NCBI GenBank assembly: GCA_949358305.1
Contig: OX442315.1
Span: 12,490,427-12,550,426, forward strand
Length of the DNA stretch: 60,000 bases
Direction of reading: 5' to 3'
From: Strigamia acuminata
Lineage: Eukaryota > Arthropoda > Chilopoda > Geophilomorpha > Linotaeniidae
The position numbers were made by a program, and so were the translations under genes. Below the pieces are notes generated by a model that made no database searches, was not told where the DNA came from, and was given only the letters and a program-made list of their open reading frames with translations. Shown here one piece after another: positions 36,823 through 49,919 of this stretch. Position 1 is the stretch's first letter, and each line of letters begins with the position of its first letter.

Positions 36823-37444
36823 CAGGGGCGGATCTAGCTTTTTGGGAGCCCTGGGCTTGAGGTTTTTTCGGGGCCCCTTTATCAATATACAGGGTGTCCT
36901 AAAAGTCTGTACCCCTCCAAATATTTATTGAGCAATTGCATCTAGGCCAACTTTGATGAAGCAATCGTATAGGAAGTTGAGTGAGAGCAATCCAATGACG
37001 TCATCAAATTTGACCTTGAAAGTCATTTTCAAGGTCATTCACTTGCTAACTTCTAAACCAATCAGGTTAGAGCAAAAAAGTCAATTACAAAGTTGTAGAG
37101 CACCATCAAATTAGTACTATCCAACTTATCTTAGTCATCTTAAGTTAAATGTTTTCTTCTTAAAAAGGAGACAAATCAGCTGAAATAAAGCCAGCCATTG
37201 TGACAAAACTTAAATTTCTATTACAAAAATACTGAATTACTTATATAAACGTATTCAAATGTGCATTATTATGCAAGTAAACAAGAAAAACCACTGCCTT
37301 TTTTTAATGCCTCAATAATTATTTTATCACAAGAATAAAAAATTTCACTTTGCGGATTTTTTTTTCGTTGTATCTCGGGCTCCCCCCTAGAATTTCGGGG
37401 CCCTGAGCTCAAGCCCTATTTGCCCTGATGTAGATCCGCCCATG
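36823..37444. mobile_element. hAT-like element with a nested insertion
   Basis: Left end CAGGGGCGGATCTAGC; right end, in reverse complement, CATGGGCGGATCTACA. Flanking octamers AATGGGGA and AACGAGGA agree at 6 of 8 positions, consistent with a worn 8-bp hAT target duplication. GGGGCCCC or GGGGCCCTG lies just inside each end. The middle is filled by a mariner-end-bearing copy starting at 36888. No transposase. Confidence 0.75.
36888..37365 (+). mobile_element. Mariner-end-bearing element, copy 2, nested in the hAT-like element
   Basis: Starts TACAGGGTGTCCTAAAAGTC and parallels 26958-27235, then continues with sequence that is the reverse complement of the interior of 21684-22126 (AAATAAAGCCAGCCATTGTG; CAAGTAAACAAGAAAAACCA). 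It therefore joins a mariner-type terminus to foldback-element sequence. The right boundary is approximate. Confidence 0.7.
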
Positions 37445-38562
37445 AACGAGGAAGTGCCAGAAACGATGCACGCATGCGCAATAAAAATAGTTCGAGTTCA
37501 CTCGAATTAAACAACCTTCTGCGAGAGATTATTCGCTGCTCGAATAATTCTTGTCATCCCTGTTTACATGACAGTTGTGCACACGGAATATTTCATCTCA
37601 CTCGAAATATTCCGTGCATGTAAACGTAGTATATGAGGACTTACAACTAATATACAGTGATTATAACACACGGAAACCGTGATAACCAAACAAAACTGGG
37701 ATAAAACCGATGTTCGACTAAAAAGAATGTTTTGGAACGTACCCTTCACAGTCACATCACTTTAAAGGAAAACGAACACCAAGCAAGCAACCAACCATCC
37801 TGTTCTCGACGCCATCAATGAGAAAATTCTTCCAAACCACCAAACGACAATCGCTTCCCAGATACTTCTGGATGAATGAATAAAATGTCTGTAGACTCAA
37901 TTTTCCTCGCCGGTCCACACTCAATCTCTCACTTTTCCTTGCAGCTAAAAGAACACTGTTATTGGCTCATGTAATCTCGTTAAACTTGTACTCCACTCTC
38001 TTATTTCTTCTTCTTCTCCCATTCACTTCACTTCGGTCTCTGCAGCCATTGATTTTAAACAGAGAAGAAGAGGAGAGAAGAGTCAAGAAAAATAGTTTTG
38101 CTCTCCCAAGAGTCAAACATTGCTTCATCTTGAAAAGGATCACATACATACTTGATATTTGGTTGTCGTGACTGAATCTTTCTCCCAGCAGACGATTTCA
38201 AATGCTTTTTTTCTTTTTTATTTTCTCTCTTTTTTTTTTTTTGTTGGCCCAATACGATTTCTTTCACATGCTAATGGAAAACCACTTCCAATAGGGCTGT
38301 AAACGTTACACCACAAAAGAAAAGAGGAGGGGGAAAAAGCTGTGTTCACTTCATTGCATCTTCGACACAATCCCAACTACTTTCTTTTCGTTTTATGATT
38401 CCAGTCTCGATGTATTCAAAGTCGTATAGAGTTAATAGCGTGCATTTCGAATTCATCTTCAATCCTTTTGATACTGTGCTGTTTGGTCGCATGTTTTGGG
38501 TTTAGTGTGTTTGGAAATGGATGGATTTATTTTCGTTTGCAGGTTTTTGTTTGCATTTTTTT
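37445..38562. other. Intronic stretch, no supported gene
   Basis: 37560-37625 contains two inverted ATTTCATCTCACTCGAAATAT-like words (CGGAATATTTC ... GAAATATTCCG) forming a short palindrome. The rest has only short frames without similarity. Confidence 0.4.
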
Positions 38563-39217
38563 TTTGTTGGATTTGTGCAGAATTTTGTTGGATTTGTGCA
38601 GAATTTTTGTTGGATTTGTGAAGAATTTTTGTTGGATTTGTGCAAAATTTTGTTGAATTTGTGCAAAATTTTGTTGAATTTGTGCAAAATTTTGTTGAAT
38701 TTGTGAAAAATTTTGTTGAATTTGTGAAAAATTTTGTTGAATTTGTGCAACATTTTGTTGAATTTGTGAAAAATTTTGTTGAATTTGTCCAAAATTTTGT
38801 TGAATTTGTTTAAATTTTGTTGAATTTGTATAAATTTTGTTAAATTTGTAAACATTTTGTTGAATTTGTGTAAAATTCTGTTAAATTTGTGCAAAATTCT
38901 GTTAAATTTGTGCAAAATTCTGTTAAATTTGTGCAAAATTCTGTTAAATTTGTGCAAAATTCTGTTAAATTTGTGCAAAATTCTGTTAAATTTGTGCAAA
39001 ATTCTGTTAAATTTGTGCAAAATTCTGTTAAATTTGTGCAAAATTCTGTTAAATTTGTGCAAAATTCTGTTAAATTTGTGCAAAATTCTGTTAAATTTGT
39101 GCAAAATTCTGTTAAATTTGTGCAAAATTCTGTTAAATTTGTGCAAAATTCTGTTAAATTTGTGCAAAATTCTGTTAAATTCGTGCAAAATTCTGTTAAA
39201 TTTGTGCAAAATTTTGT
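38563..39217. repeat. 21-bp minisatellite, about 31 copies
   Basis: The left half is older, with TTTTGTTGAATTTGTG cores and variable ends. The right half (38876-39210) is nearly uniform with TTCTGTTAAATTTGTGCAAA cores. AAATTT and CAAAA tracts are about 10 bp apart within each unit. 21 is divisible by 3, so all open frames have a 7-residue period (up to 255 codons on the minus strand). Confidence 0.97.
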
Positions 39218-40544
39218 AATTTCCAACTTTACACTTAAAAATTCTGACAGCATATGTCATTAAATACAAAATTTATTTATTTTTATTGTGAAACTTTAGC
39301 TACAATTGCAAAACATTTTGTTAATTCCCATATTGTAAACTGCTTTAATATATCTCATTAATCCCACAAACCACTTTAGAAAAAGAATAAAATCTGTATG
39401 CATACCATTTAATCGACTCCCTTTGATACATAAATCAAACTGTTAACACAACTTAAAAAATTTACCATATCACATTCCTTACCCACTTTTCCCACATCTA
39501 AAATATTAAATTCTGCAATATTCTTGAAAACTGCGTAAACAAAAACTTCTTAATTTATTAAAAATAAAAAAAAAATAAAAAAGAAAATTTCTTCTTCAAA
39601 TGTTCCTCATACTTCATATGTGACAATATGAAAAGATTTCCTCTTGGTATTGATTAAAGAATGAAGCAATTTTTTAGAAAGGACTTTTATTCTCCCCAAT
39701 GTTTGTTTACTTCCTCTACAAACATAATATTTGTGTTTTGAGCTCTTAAAAGGTTCTTAGAATTCAATTGGCACAAAAGTTGCCTTTGTCATCTCTTCTG
39801 GCACAAAAAACCAAGACCAGAAGTTTCAGATGCTTGTTTGGAGGAAGTTAAAAGGGCAATTCCAACATTTGTAAGATTAGAGTGATGGCACAGATTAAAA
39901 GGGAAGAAAAAAAAACAATTTAGCTCAAAACTTGCATTTACAATGTCAATTTACCAAAAAAAAAATTTTTTTTCAACCAGAAAGTTTTGAAGAAATGCAA
40001 TTCCAATTTATTTATTGCTAAATGAAATTAAAACTGAACTCCAACATATCACGAAGAATTTTTTATCTCAAGAGGAAATAAAACAGTCAGGTTAAAGTCT
40101 AAACTCTCAAAGGAATAAAAGTGACCTTGACCAAAGATTTATAACTTTTTTCCACAGCCAAAAACTACTGAAATTGCATTTTTTTTACTTGTTTTTTTTT
40201 TTGGAAAGTTGGCACTACATTTTTCACTCTCAAAGAGAAATTTAATCCATTTGTTACTTCTATACTTCGACCTTTAAGTTTTAAATGTGCTTTTCAAACT
40301 GCATTTTGTTATACAAAAAAGTTAAATTACTTTTTTAATGAAAGAACTAAATAAATAACACCAAAGCTTAGATATAAGATTCCAGATTGAAAAACTAAAA
40401 TCTTAATCCAAAATCAAGATTATGCAACCAAAAGCCGGATTATACATCCGAAAACTAAATTATACATCTAATAACTAAATTATAAGTCCAAAAACTACTA
40501 TATATATAAAAATAATATTATATTACGGTATATCGCTTTCCTAT
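39218..40544. other. AT-rich intronic stretch, nothing recognised
   Basis: Homopolymer-rich, no long frame, no terminal repeats seen. 40430-40510 has short repeats of the form AACTAAATTATACATC. Confidence 0.4.
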
Positions 40545-40940
40545 ACGGATTTATGGACAAACTCTTTCTTGAATAGGAAAATTTTTTTTCCTATCCATTT
40601 TTTTTGCTGAAAATTTGTGATTTTGTTTATATCATACTGAACCTTAACTCAGGTGAAATTTTAAGTCATTGGTCATTTATTTAATTAATTATGCGAAATG
40701 CAAATTTTCTGCCCCTTAAAACTTCAGCAAAACTATTATGCTGGCTTTGCTGCCTCAGAAACACCGCTTCAGTTAACAGCTTTTCGCATTTACCAGTAGT
40801 GTTTAAACCAACCACTAGTTGGTAAAAAAATATATTTTTTCACCGTTCATAACTAGCGCCCTCTATAAAATTAATTGCGAACTTTCAAAAATCGAAACAG
40901 CGCTTTAACTAATTGACCTGAAAACTGTCCATAAATCCGT
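40545..40940. mobile_element. Candidate MITE with short inverted termini
   Basis: ACGGATTTATGGACA at 40545-40559 and its exact reverse complement at 40926-40940. Outside it TATTACGGTATATCG on the left and AATGCCTTATA on the right may extend the termini with gaps. No target duplication identified. Confidence 0.5.
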
Positions 40941-42593
40941 AATGCCTTATACCAGAACAGCATTTACCCTTTTGCCTCCGCGGATTAATTTTTATCCGAA
41001 TATTCTTATTTTGAGAAAAATTCAAAAATTAAAAAAAATAATTTTTTTTTTAATATACCAACTTCCCTTTAGGAAATTTAGCCACTCCTAACAACCCCAG
41101 CCACCCCATTTCATTCACACTTCAAGTGTGAAAGCCCATTCCAATTCAACTCCACCCTAAGTAAATTTCACTACTTTTTAATACACTCATTCTTGTCTAC
41201 CTCACAGGCGACCCTCTGACCCCATGCACAATCCCCTTTCAACCACAGAAGCAGCTGCTTCACTACCCACTGGCAAACACAAAGTCCACTGACCACATAC
41301 TGAGTCATCTACAAATCATTCAAACCTCTACATCCCTACTGAGACAACCAACAACTTGTAATAAAGGCTTACAGGCAATTAATACCATCTTCCCTGCAAT
41401 TTGCCACCTGCAGATCAAACCATTCTTCTAATTTATTGTGTTTTCAAAAATGCTTCATTGTCCTTGGGTATTTTCCCTCTAAGTGTTTGCTTTGTCTCAG
41501 TCTAGTCAATATTGAACTCTAAGCATGTAATTCCATTGGTCAACAAAACAGGTTTAAAGAAAGAGCAGAGCAGAGAAAAAAAAGTTGGAAAAAAAGAGAG
41601 AGGGTAAACAAGGAAGTACCGGTAGTTTGTCATTGAATTAATAGGATAGAAGAGGATAGTCAGCCATTAGTTGAAGCAGACAAATCAGTGGTTTAGAAAA
41701 GGACAGCTTTCAATCTTGTGCAATGTCCCCTAAAGCCAATTCAGCCAAATAAATAGACAAAGAGGAAAGAACCTACCTTTAAAGCTCCACATGTTAAATC
41801 ATTGGATAATGGCAACAAATTACTCCACTGAGGAGAAACTACTAGAGTACTTAGAGGTAAATAAAACTAAGCTAAGACTGTGACTTATGATTCTTTTTCT
41901 GTCAGTTAAAGATGATTACGAAATAGAAAATAAAATATCAAGAATAGGCCTACCGTTCGCGCCCGGTATCCTAAGCGGTGGGTTAAACCTAATATTAGGC
42001 CTAATAATAAAGTGAATAAACAACAATAAATTCATTAACAAATATTATCTAAAATAAACCAGTCTTTCGCTGTTTTCCAACAAGCACGTACGTTACTGAC
42101 TCACAATAATATTGTTGCCTTATTTTCTTTGTGTGGAACAAGCTCGGCAACTGACATCAAGATACCGGGCGGAAACTTATACTATCTGGTTTTGCACTGG
42201 TAAGACTTGCAATTAGTGGCTGAGATCAATATATCCTTTGAAGCCGACATTCAAAGTCATTCCTTAGGGTACTTGCTTCAAATTTACTAGTTCCAACAGA
42301 AACATCGGTTTTAGGATTCATCAATAAAGATTAACTTCTAAACTGCTTAGTTTGAGACAGATTTGCCTAACTGGAACATGTTCAATAAAGATTTGTTTCA
42401 CAAATGTTTAGTAATTGCATTCAAGGTTAATTCTAGTTAACTTACATGTGGTCAGTGTGGATACTGAGTAGAGAATAGGTCAAAGGTCACACTAAAAGAG
42501 GCTAACACTAAAAGCAGGTGTGTTGTTGTGGTACGTATATAAAAGGCGGTTGTTGTAAAGTTTCATGTACAATACAATTTCCGCCTTTCATCA
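40941..42593. other. Intronic stretch without supported features
   Basis: Mostly unique. 41985-42055 shares TAATATTAGGCCTAATAATA and GAATAAACAACAATAA words with 32551-32620, a worn dispersed repeat. Confidence 0.4.
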
Positions 42594-42715
42594 TAAAATA
42601 ATATAATATAATAATATAATATAATATAATATAATATAATAATATAATAATATAATATAATAATATAATAATATAATATAATAATATAATATAATAATAT
42701 AATATAATAATATAA
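42594..42715. repeat. TATAA-type microsatellite
   Basis: Interleaved ATAAT and ATAATATA motifs of 5 and 8 bp over about 120 bp. The Tyr/Ile-rich minus-strand frame across it is low complexity. Confidence 0.95.
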
Positions 42716-45252
42716 AAGCAGACTTTCTTTTCACATCGTATGTTGGATGTTCGAAGAATCCCAAACTCTGGCGGTTTCTTCAAACGAATAGAATCTTTAT
42801 TCCTGTCGTGATTAAGCTTGAAAGGTCTCTAATTATTGCATAAAATTAATTCGCCCAACAAATTATAACAACTTTTCCTCTTGACCCTTTAATAATACAC
42901 CACTTGAAACACTGGCGTCTATGGTCCCTTGATTGCATTCAGTTAAAGCTGAAAGTGAATTTACATGATTAAGCTCTTTTCAGAGAGCTTCTAATGTGTC
43001 ATTGCACACTTTAAGTGCCACACATAGCGCCAGGAATTAAAACTAAGGCCAACAATAAGAATAGCCAACCATTGACAATAATCAATAAAGAGTTTCCAAA
43101 TATTTCCCTTGGGTTAGATGAGGAAGAGCCATAAATAAGTTATAGTCCATCCAATCCGTGTGAGTAAGTTCTTTGATTGTTAGGAAATTAAATCTGCACA
43201 TGTGCGTTCCAAAGCAAAAACTTATAGTGACTTCAAGCTTGGCACAGATTGTCTTGACACATTAAGTTGGGTTTACACCTGACTGCATTGCAAGAACACG
43301 CGTGCAGGCACAAGTGAATGCAAAACACTGCAAGATGTGATTATACTACACTTTCAATAGTTAGCAATTTTGCAGATGGTTTTAATTTCAAAATTCAATA
43401 TACCGAGTGGCCCAAATAAAACCGGCCCGACAATACAAGGGGGGTTACTAAGGGTGTCTCAAAAAATGTACTGTATACAGTGTACAATTAGATTAAGACA
43501 GCCGGTTTACGGTGTGGCATATCCGCGGTGTCCCAAAAGTCTGAACCCCCCCAAGTAATTTCCAAAATACTTGAGATATCAGAAAACTGAAAAAAAACTC
43601 ATATAGGAAATCATCCATTGGGAATCTGATGGCATCCTTGTGGAGTTTTTTCCGCGCTTTTGTTTCGTGTTTAGTTTTTGACGATCCGAGCTTTCGTTAT
43701 CGAGATATTTGCGATGTTAATAAAGTTTTGTCCCAATTAGCCAAGCTTGATTGCACTGGTCATTCCTGGATTTCAGATTTCGTGGTACTTTTTGAATTGC
43801 AGCTTCACCTTCCACCTTCCACTTTCACCAGAAAGGTTTACACCAAAAGACAACAACCCCGGATCTAGCAAAAGTTTGTCGGACGACCGAAAGACCGAAG
43901 GACCGAAACCAAATCGCGTTTTTCAAATATTGAAAACCCTAAAAATACAATTTTTCAGAAATTCTCCTTCCACCACAATGGGTTTCGATTTTTTGTTTAC
44001 ATTGTCTACTTTAATTGGTGACTTCAACCATGTTTTGAAATAAGCAAAGGCAGATGTCAATGTTGATTACGCTCTCTTAAGCCTATTTCATACTCAGATG
44101 CAATTCTAACTTCTTGAAACCAAATTAAAAGTGAAATTGTCTTGTTTTAACAAAATCAATTCATGGTAAATAAAAAAAGAAAAAAGAAAAAAGAAAAAAG
44201 AAAAAAAAAGAAATGGGATTTGTAGAATTCAGTGTGAGTGCAATTGCACTCTTGAAACGTGCAATTTGATTCTTGTTGGAACAGTAAAGTGGATCAATCT
44301 CTTTTGTGTCTGTTGCAACCAGCTGTTACTCCACTTTCAAAAAGGTGTATTATTCCAGGCCTCCATTTGACTACAGTCAACATCTCTTCAACTTTTCAAC
44401 AACTTTCCAGCACCAGGTGTACACAAAAGCAAACATCTGCCTCTTCACATTTCCCAACATTTCCCTAAAATTAAGATTTCTATTCAGATCAATTCATAGC
44501 ATCATGTGAAATCAAAACCAGTCTCCAAGTTTAGCAACACTTTAAGCTCCTGCAATTTCACAACAGTTTGCAAACAAACTTTTATCGACAAATTTTATTG
44601 CTAATTTAACATTGGCAAATGTCAACCCTACTAAATGTTAATCTCACATTAATTTTAATCCCACAATCCCAAAACTGGAGTCAAAATCCACATCATGAAT
44701 ACACAAATTCTTAATGTTTTATTAAATTCCAATTATGAATCCATAACCTTAGCAAATTCTTAAGATAAAAACATGAAACTTCATTTAAAGCATCCATTTT
44801 GAATGAGTTTCAATTTTAATACTTTCTCCCACAGATTAAAATTAAAGCCAGGATATTCTACTCTAAATTTATAAGAAAAATTACAGGGTTGGCCAAAAGT
44901 CACAAACGGTTTTGTTTTTTGAATAACTTTTTTATTTTTAATTCTTTTTCCATTTTTCTTTAACCATTTTCTAAAGAAGAGTTGGGAGATTAGTTAAAGA
45001 AAAATTCACGACCAAACATCGGCCGCAAACTGTTAAATTTTACTAACAAACCCTAGGATCAATAATTCTGACCCAACATCCAACAATCAAACTTTTAACA
45101 ATCAAATGTGCTCTGTTTGTCCACGTAAATCACCTTAAAGTGCTTCTATGGATGTGCACAACTGTAATATCATCTTTGTTCTTGTAAACTCAATTGTCAC
45201 ACAAAAAATTCCTCTAAACAAGTGAACCTTTCTCTAAACCACTTCACAATTC
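42716..45252. other. Intronic stretch with several mariner-like termini
   Basis: 43390 (CCGAGTGGCCCAAATAAAAC), 43443 (GTTACTAAGGGTGTCTCAAA), 43528 (GCGGTGTCCCAAAAGTCTGA) and 44883 (TACAGGGTTGGCCAAAAGTC) each look like a worn Tc1/mariner end. 43758-43790 is one end of the MITE family of 12058-12699. 44170-44215 is a GAAAAAA microsatellite. No transposase found. Confidence 0.45.
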
Positions 45253-45381
45253 CACACGGATTCAAAACCAATTCAAACTCTCAATATAATTTAATCTATT
45301 TGTTATTTACAAGCACCAATTTGCAAATAAATCCAATCATTGTAATTCAGTTACACTTCAATGCAAATACAAACGTAAACA
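45253..45381 (+). repeat. Direct repeat of about 130 bp, copy 1
   Basis: Near-identical to 46268-46397 (CACACGGATTCAAAACCAAT; TTTGTTATTTACAAGCACMA; TGCAAATAAATCCAATCATT). The two copies are in the same orientation about 1 kb apart, with copia-like words (see 23990-24229) just inside the left one. A TRIM-like short LTR element is possible, but the ends are not TG...CA. Confidence 0.85.
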
Positions 45382-46267
45382 ATTTATCAGCTATACCCTG
45401 TCTCGCCATAAAAGTGGCCTATTTTCCATTGGCCGAGCCATTTCACTTGTGTAGTAATCCAAAAAAATAGACCCAAACACCAGAATTGCATTACAATGTA
45501 CAGACGTTGTAATCGATTACCTATTGTCAGAAAATTGTTTGCTTTCATATTTAGCTTGACCATGCATCCAGCTTGACCCAAAAGGAAGTGACGACACAGC
45601 AGTCGTATCCCCACGGCTACAAAAACGCGCCATCTGGCGGTCAGGTGCACCAACGGACCAATAACACCTAAATATTGCATCTGTAGGCGACACATACACT
45701 TTAAATGATTGAAACAATACAACATTGCCAACGGACCAACACAACACCTTCTTGGTGTAACTCACCAAGTCCCATTTCCAACATAATAGAAGATAACACT
45801 CATCTTACGGTCGCCCTTGGCCATTCTTCTATTGATGATTACACCTCATTGCAGTTGAATGAGAATTCCAATATTTCCAATTTGGAGCTCAGTGCTCAAC
45901 TTCATCAAATTTTCCCCTATCTTTTCACTGAAATATCAATTTTTTTTTTTCCTCTTCTAAACTACTTTTAAAGTTTTTTCTTCTCGCATATTGTCAGAAG
46001 AGGTGCAGAATTGAAGATTTTATCTTGAAATAAAGATATCTCCTGAGCCAAGTATAGATTTTATTGAGGATTGCTAAATTCAGTTGACCTAAAAAACTTA
46101 TTGGATACTACAGTAAACCTAAAAATGTATTTATATAAAATTTTAATGATTGACCCATATGTCAAGAAAATTAAACTGTTTTATAGGAGACTGTCATCTG
46201 TAGAAGCTGCAACAAAAAGCAGCGATAAAGTAGTTGCTGTCTATCCGAAGCGGGAGCAAAGCCAAAG

Positions 46268-46397
46268 CACACGGATTCAAAACCAATTCAAACTCCCAAT
46301 ATAATTTAATCTATTTGTTATTTACAAGCACAAATTTGCAAATAAATCCAATCATTGTAATTCAATTACACTTCAATGCAAATATAAACTTAAACCA
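46268..46397 (+). repeat. Direct repeat of about 130 bp, copy 2
   Basis: Differs from copy 1 at only a few positions, so the duplication is recent compared with most elements in the window. Confidence 0.85.
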
Positions 46398-48227
46398 TCC
46401 TGCCGCTCCCCTGCTTCAGTTATCTTTATTCATTTTCATCCCAAAAGATTAGATATTAAACAAAAAACCCCGTACCTATTTACGTATTAACGTAAAAAAA
46501 AATTACCAAGGGGTGCAATCTTTACTATGCCATACAACTACGTGGAACTACATCCGGAGGAATGTCTGCGAATTTAGATAAGGTTGGGGAAGTAGCGATA
46601 CTTTCATATGGTTTCTCTGCCCATTCTTGTTTTGACTTGTCTGGATATTGCTATCTTAAATGCAAAATGAATACTGGTGCCTCCTGTGGCTTATTGCATT
46701 GTTTTGTTCATCTAGTTGAGACAAACATTTTGGGCTCTAACGTTATATGGCTAAAAGCCATGCGCAAATGTGTCAAATCGGTCTTCGTAGTTTCAAAATA
46801 CAAAAGTTCGGACTATAAGACGCACCTCCACTTTTGGTCGATGTTTTAGAGTAAAAAATCGATTTTGTGGCTTGCATGGACCAATACAAACGACAATTTG
46901 TACATTACAAATCTATACTAACTGAATACTAACGGAATCTGTAAAGAAAAGTGAAATTGGGGGCGTGTATTCCAGCATCAAGTTGGCAGCACACTGCCTA
47001 GAATTTGTTGCAAACCAATACAATCGAAAATTTATACATGCTGTAGGCACATAGTTGACAGCATATTGGAAAACCATGATTTATTCTAGTTCTATCAGAA
47101 TACAAATTGTAAAACTTGGCATACAAACAATACAAACCATGACTAACAAACTACAAACGTTTCAGCCATTTCTGAAACAATGTGCTGTCAACTATACACA
47201 CGTGTTGGAAATGCATTTCATAATACATTGTACAAAAAAGGTATTATCATTTGCAAACCAATAGCATGCAAAAATGTATTACAAAATGCATTCTCGTTGG
47301 AGTTTGTTTTCGAACTTCTTCCTTTCTAATTCATTCCCATTGGGAATCTTGAAGTGCTGACTAGCAATCTTTATTGAAAACTATATCATTTTATTTGCCA
47401 TTGATCGGAGTGTAATAAACCGTCCAAGAAAAATTGATTCCAAAATTCACATCGTATATGTATTATTCCTACTGATTACAAACCCAATTCTACAATAAAT
47501 TTATAGACCTGTCCACATTCACCAAAAACCAAGATCCATTCCAAACAAATAAATAAATTGCAACACAAAATTCCTAATCAAGTATTATTGATTGAAAACA
47601 ATAAAATATCTCTTTATTTTTTAAACTTTTAGATGCAAATTTTATTATTTTAGAAGATAATTTTTTTCTTGGTGTTTTCACAATCTAATTATGCCATTAT
47701 AGAAAAAAATGAGAGAGAGACATTAAACCACTAAACAAATTAGTCCACCAGACCATAAATTCCATCTCGCATATTACACCGAATTTTTTTCGCTCAATCT
47801 AATTTAGAAATTAAGACTGAGTAATTGCACGTGACATCTAACTTCTTGCTGTGCCTATATTTTTCGTTTCTCTTCAAGATAATCCCAGCGCAAACTTCAT
47901 TTGCTTGGATAACGTAGTTTTAACTTGGTTAGAACTAACTCATTACTTTTTATTTTCTTTTGCGTGTTCATCTTGAAAAGCAAGAATGACTGTTCGCTCG
48001 TCACAATCTTACAATCCCGAGTCTTTTGCCGTCCCTAAAACAAATTAGATTTTTTTTGCGAAGCGAAAACAATTTAAAACTCATCTTGATAATTTTTTTT
48101 TTTAAGACAAATTTTTTTTTTTGTGAAATTATTTAAGAAATTTTTAAAGAAATTTTTCAATTTTTTTTATTGTTACACGTTTTAATTATTTTATAAAATT
48201 TTGGAGATATTTTATAAAATTTTGAAA
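46398..48227. other. Intronic stretch with one small foldback copy
   Basis: 46562-46849 is an open plus-strand frame with several Cys but no known domain or splice context. 47208-47297 contains the small foldback MITE shared with 22251-22325. The remainder is AT-rich. Confidence 0.4.
47208..47297 (+). mobile_element. Small foldback MITE (about 90 bp)
   Basis: AAATGCATTTCATAATACAT at the left pairs with TGTATTACAAAATGCATT at the right. The interior matches 22251-22325. Confidence 0.7.
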
Positions 48228-48760
48228 TTTTGCAACTTTCGAAGGAATTTTGCAACTTTCGAAGAAATTTTGCAACAAATTTTGAAAGAAATTTTTAAAT
48301 GTATAAAAATTAGAAAGAAAAATTTGAAATTTCTAAAGTTTTGAAAGAAAAATTTGAAATTTCTAAAGTTTTGAAAGAAAATTTTGAAGTTTTGAAAGAA
48401 AATTTTGAAGTTTTGAAAGAAAATTTTGAAGTTTTGAAAGAAAATTTTGAAGTTTTGAAAGAAAATTTTGAAGTTTTGAAAGAAAATTTTGAAGTTTTGA
48501 AAGAAAATTTTGAAATTTCTAAAGTTTTGAAAGAAAATTTTGAAGTTTTGAAAGAAAATTTTGAAGTTTTGAAAGAAAATTTTGAAATTTCTAAAGTTTT
48601 GAAAGAAAATTTTGAAGTTTTGAAAGAAAATTTTGAAATTTCTAAAGTTTTGAAAGAAAAATTTGAAATTTCTAAAGTTTTGAAAGAAAATTTTGAAATT
48701 TCTAAAGTTTTGAAAGAAAGTTTTGAAATTTCTAAAGTTTTGAAAGAAAGTTTTTAAAAT
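48228..48760. repeat. 21-bp minisatellite with a 30-bp variant
   Basis: The basic unit is GAAGTTTTGAAAGAAAATTT plus one T (21 bp). Some units carry an extra 9-bp ATTTCTAAA, giving 30 bp, and the order of 21s and 30s is mixed. The left border (48228-48310) is diverged. The Lys/Glu/Asn/Phe and Phe/Gln/Asn/Lys open frames are repeat artefacts. Confidence 0.96.
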
Positions 48761-49919
48761 TTTAAAACATCTTCTATTTTTCAAAAGATATGACTTTTCC
48801 CATTTTCCTCACCCAGAAATCTAGTCACCCTATGTGGAACCCTACATTACCATTGCACCTATTCCCCAAAACAACAACAAAACACAAACCCCCTAAAAAT
48901 AAATAAATAAATGAATCACGCATCTCCAACTCCTCCATCTCTCCAAAAAAAACTACAAAAGAAGATTATTAAAAATTCATATAACTTCAAGTGCAACGCA
49001 CTGCATTTACCATTACCAGCATCACCCTCCCTCCCTCCCTTCCACCATCGACGCTGTGCCTGCATTTAAAACTCACCAGGAACCGCACGCCACTGGGATC
49101 TGTTTCAAACAACTTTTACTTACTATTTGTGCATTAAATATTTACATTACGCGAGGTAAAATTAAATTACAATCCTCGTGGGCTTAATTAAATATCGTTT
49201 CAGGTTCATCTGTGTTGGTCTTGCACTCATTTCAAGAGCCAGGCTGCACAGAACTCAAATTAAACAGCAATTTCAGTCCGAATTAAAAAGTAGGAATTCC
49301 AAACAAAAAAAGCAATTATGATTTATTTCATTAGAAAACCAATTTCTTAAGGGTTTTAACCACCAATTTAGGTACCACGTGTACCTCATATGCTCGACAG
49401 GTGGCATTGCAAATGAAATAAGTGCAGAGAGGTTTGAAATTAAAATAAATTTCGAATTGTTTTTTGTATTAATTTATTTTTGAGTTGTCAAATTTTTTTT
49501 TTTATTTTTTCTTCTAATACTGTCAAATAAATAAGTTTTAAATGAGTGGAAATATCTTTTTTGGTGATAAATGATTGGCAGATGACGTGAAAATCGATTT
49601 GGGAATCGCAATAACTGATTTTTTTTTTATTTTGAGAAAAGAAATGTAATTTAAAAGCAATTAATCTTAAGGGTGAGATTGATTGAAAGTAACAGTTGCG
49701 TTCGAGCGAGAAGAAACAAGAGATGTAGTAAAGGAAATTAAAACTAGTCTAAGGAATGAAGTAAAGAGTTTAGTTTAATTGCCTTTTTCACGCGTAAAAT
49801 TGTACTTTCTATGTGCAAAGAGGCATTTCTAGGTGCAAAGATGAACTTTCAGCGATGAAATGCCGTTTTTAAGTTCATTTATAAGTACAGATATATTTTT
49901 ATGTATAAAAATTCAGTTT
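48761..49919. other. Intronic stretch, no supported feature
   Basis: C/A-rich at 48800-48960, then AT-rich. From about 49795 the words GTGCAAAGAGGCATTTCTAG and similar are older relatives of the array that follows. Confidence 0.4.

Noticed and set aside
38502-39269. 255-codon minus-strand frame and two 120-codon plus-strand frames
   Set aside because: Seven-residue repeats produced by the 21-bp array; open in several frames on both strands, so not coding.
48212-48784. 190-codon minus-strand frame and 138-codon plus-strand frame
   Set aside because: Artefacts of the 21/30-bp array; both strands are open and of low complexity.
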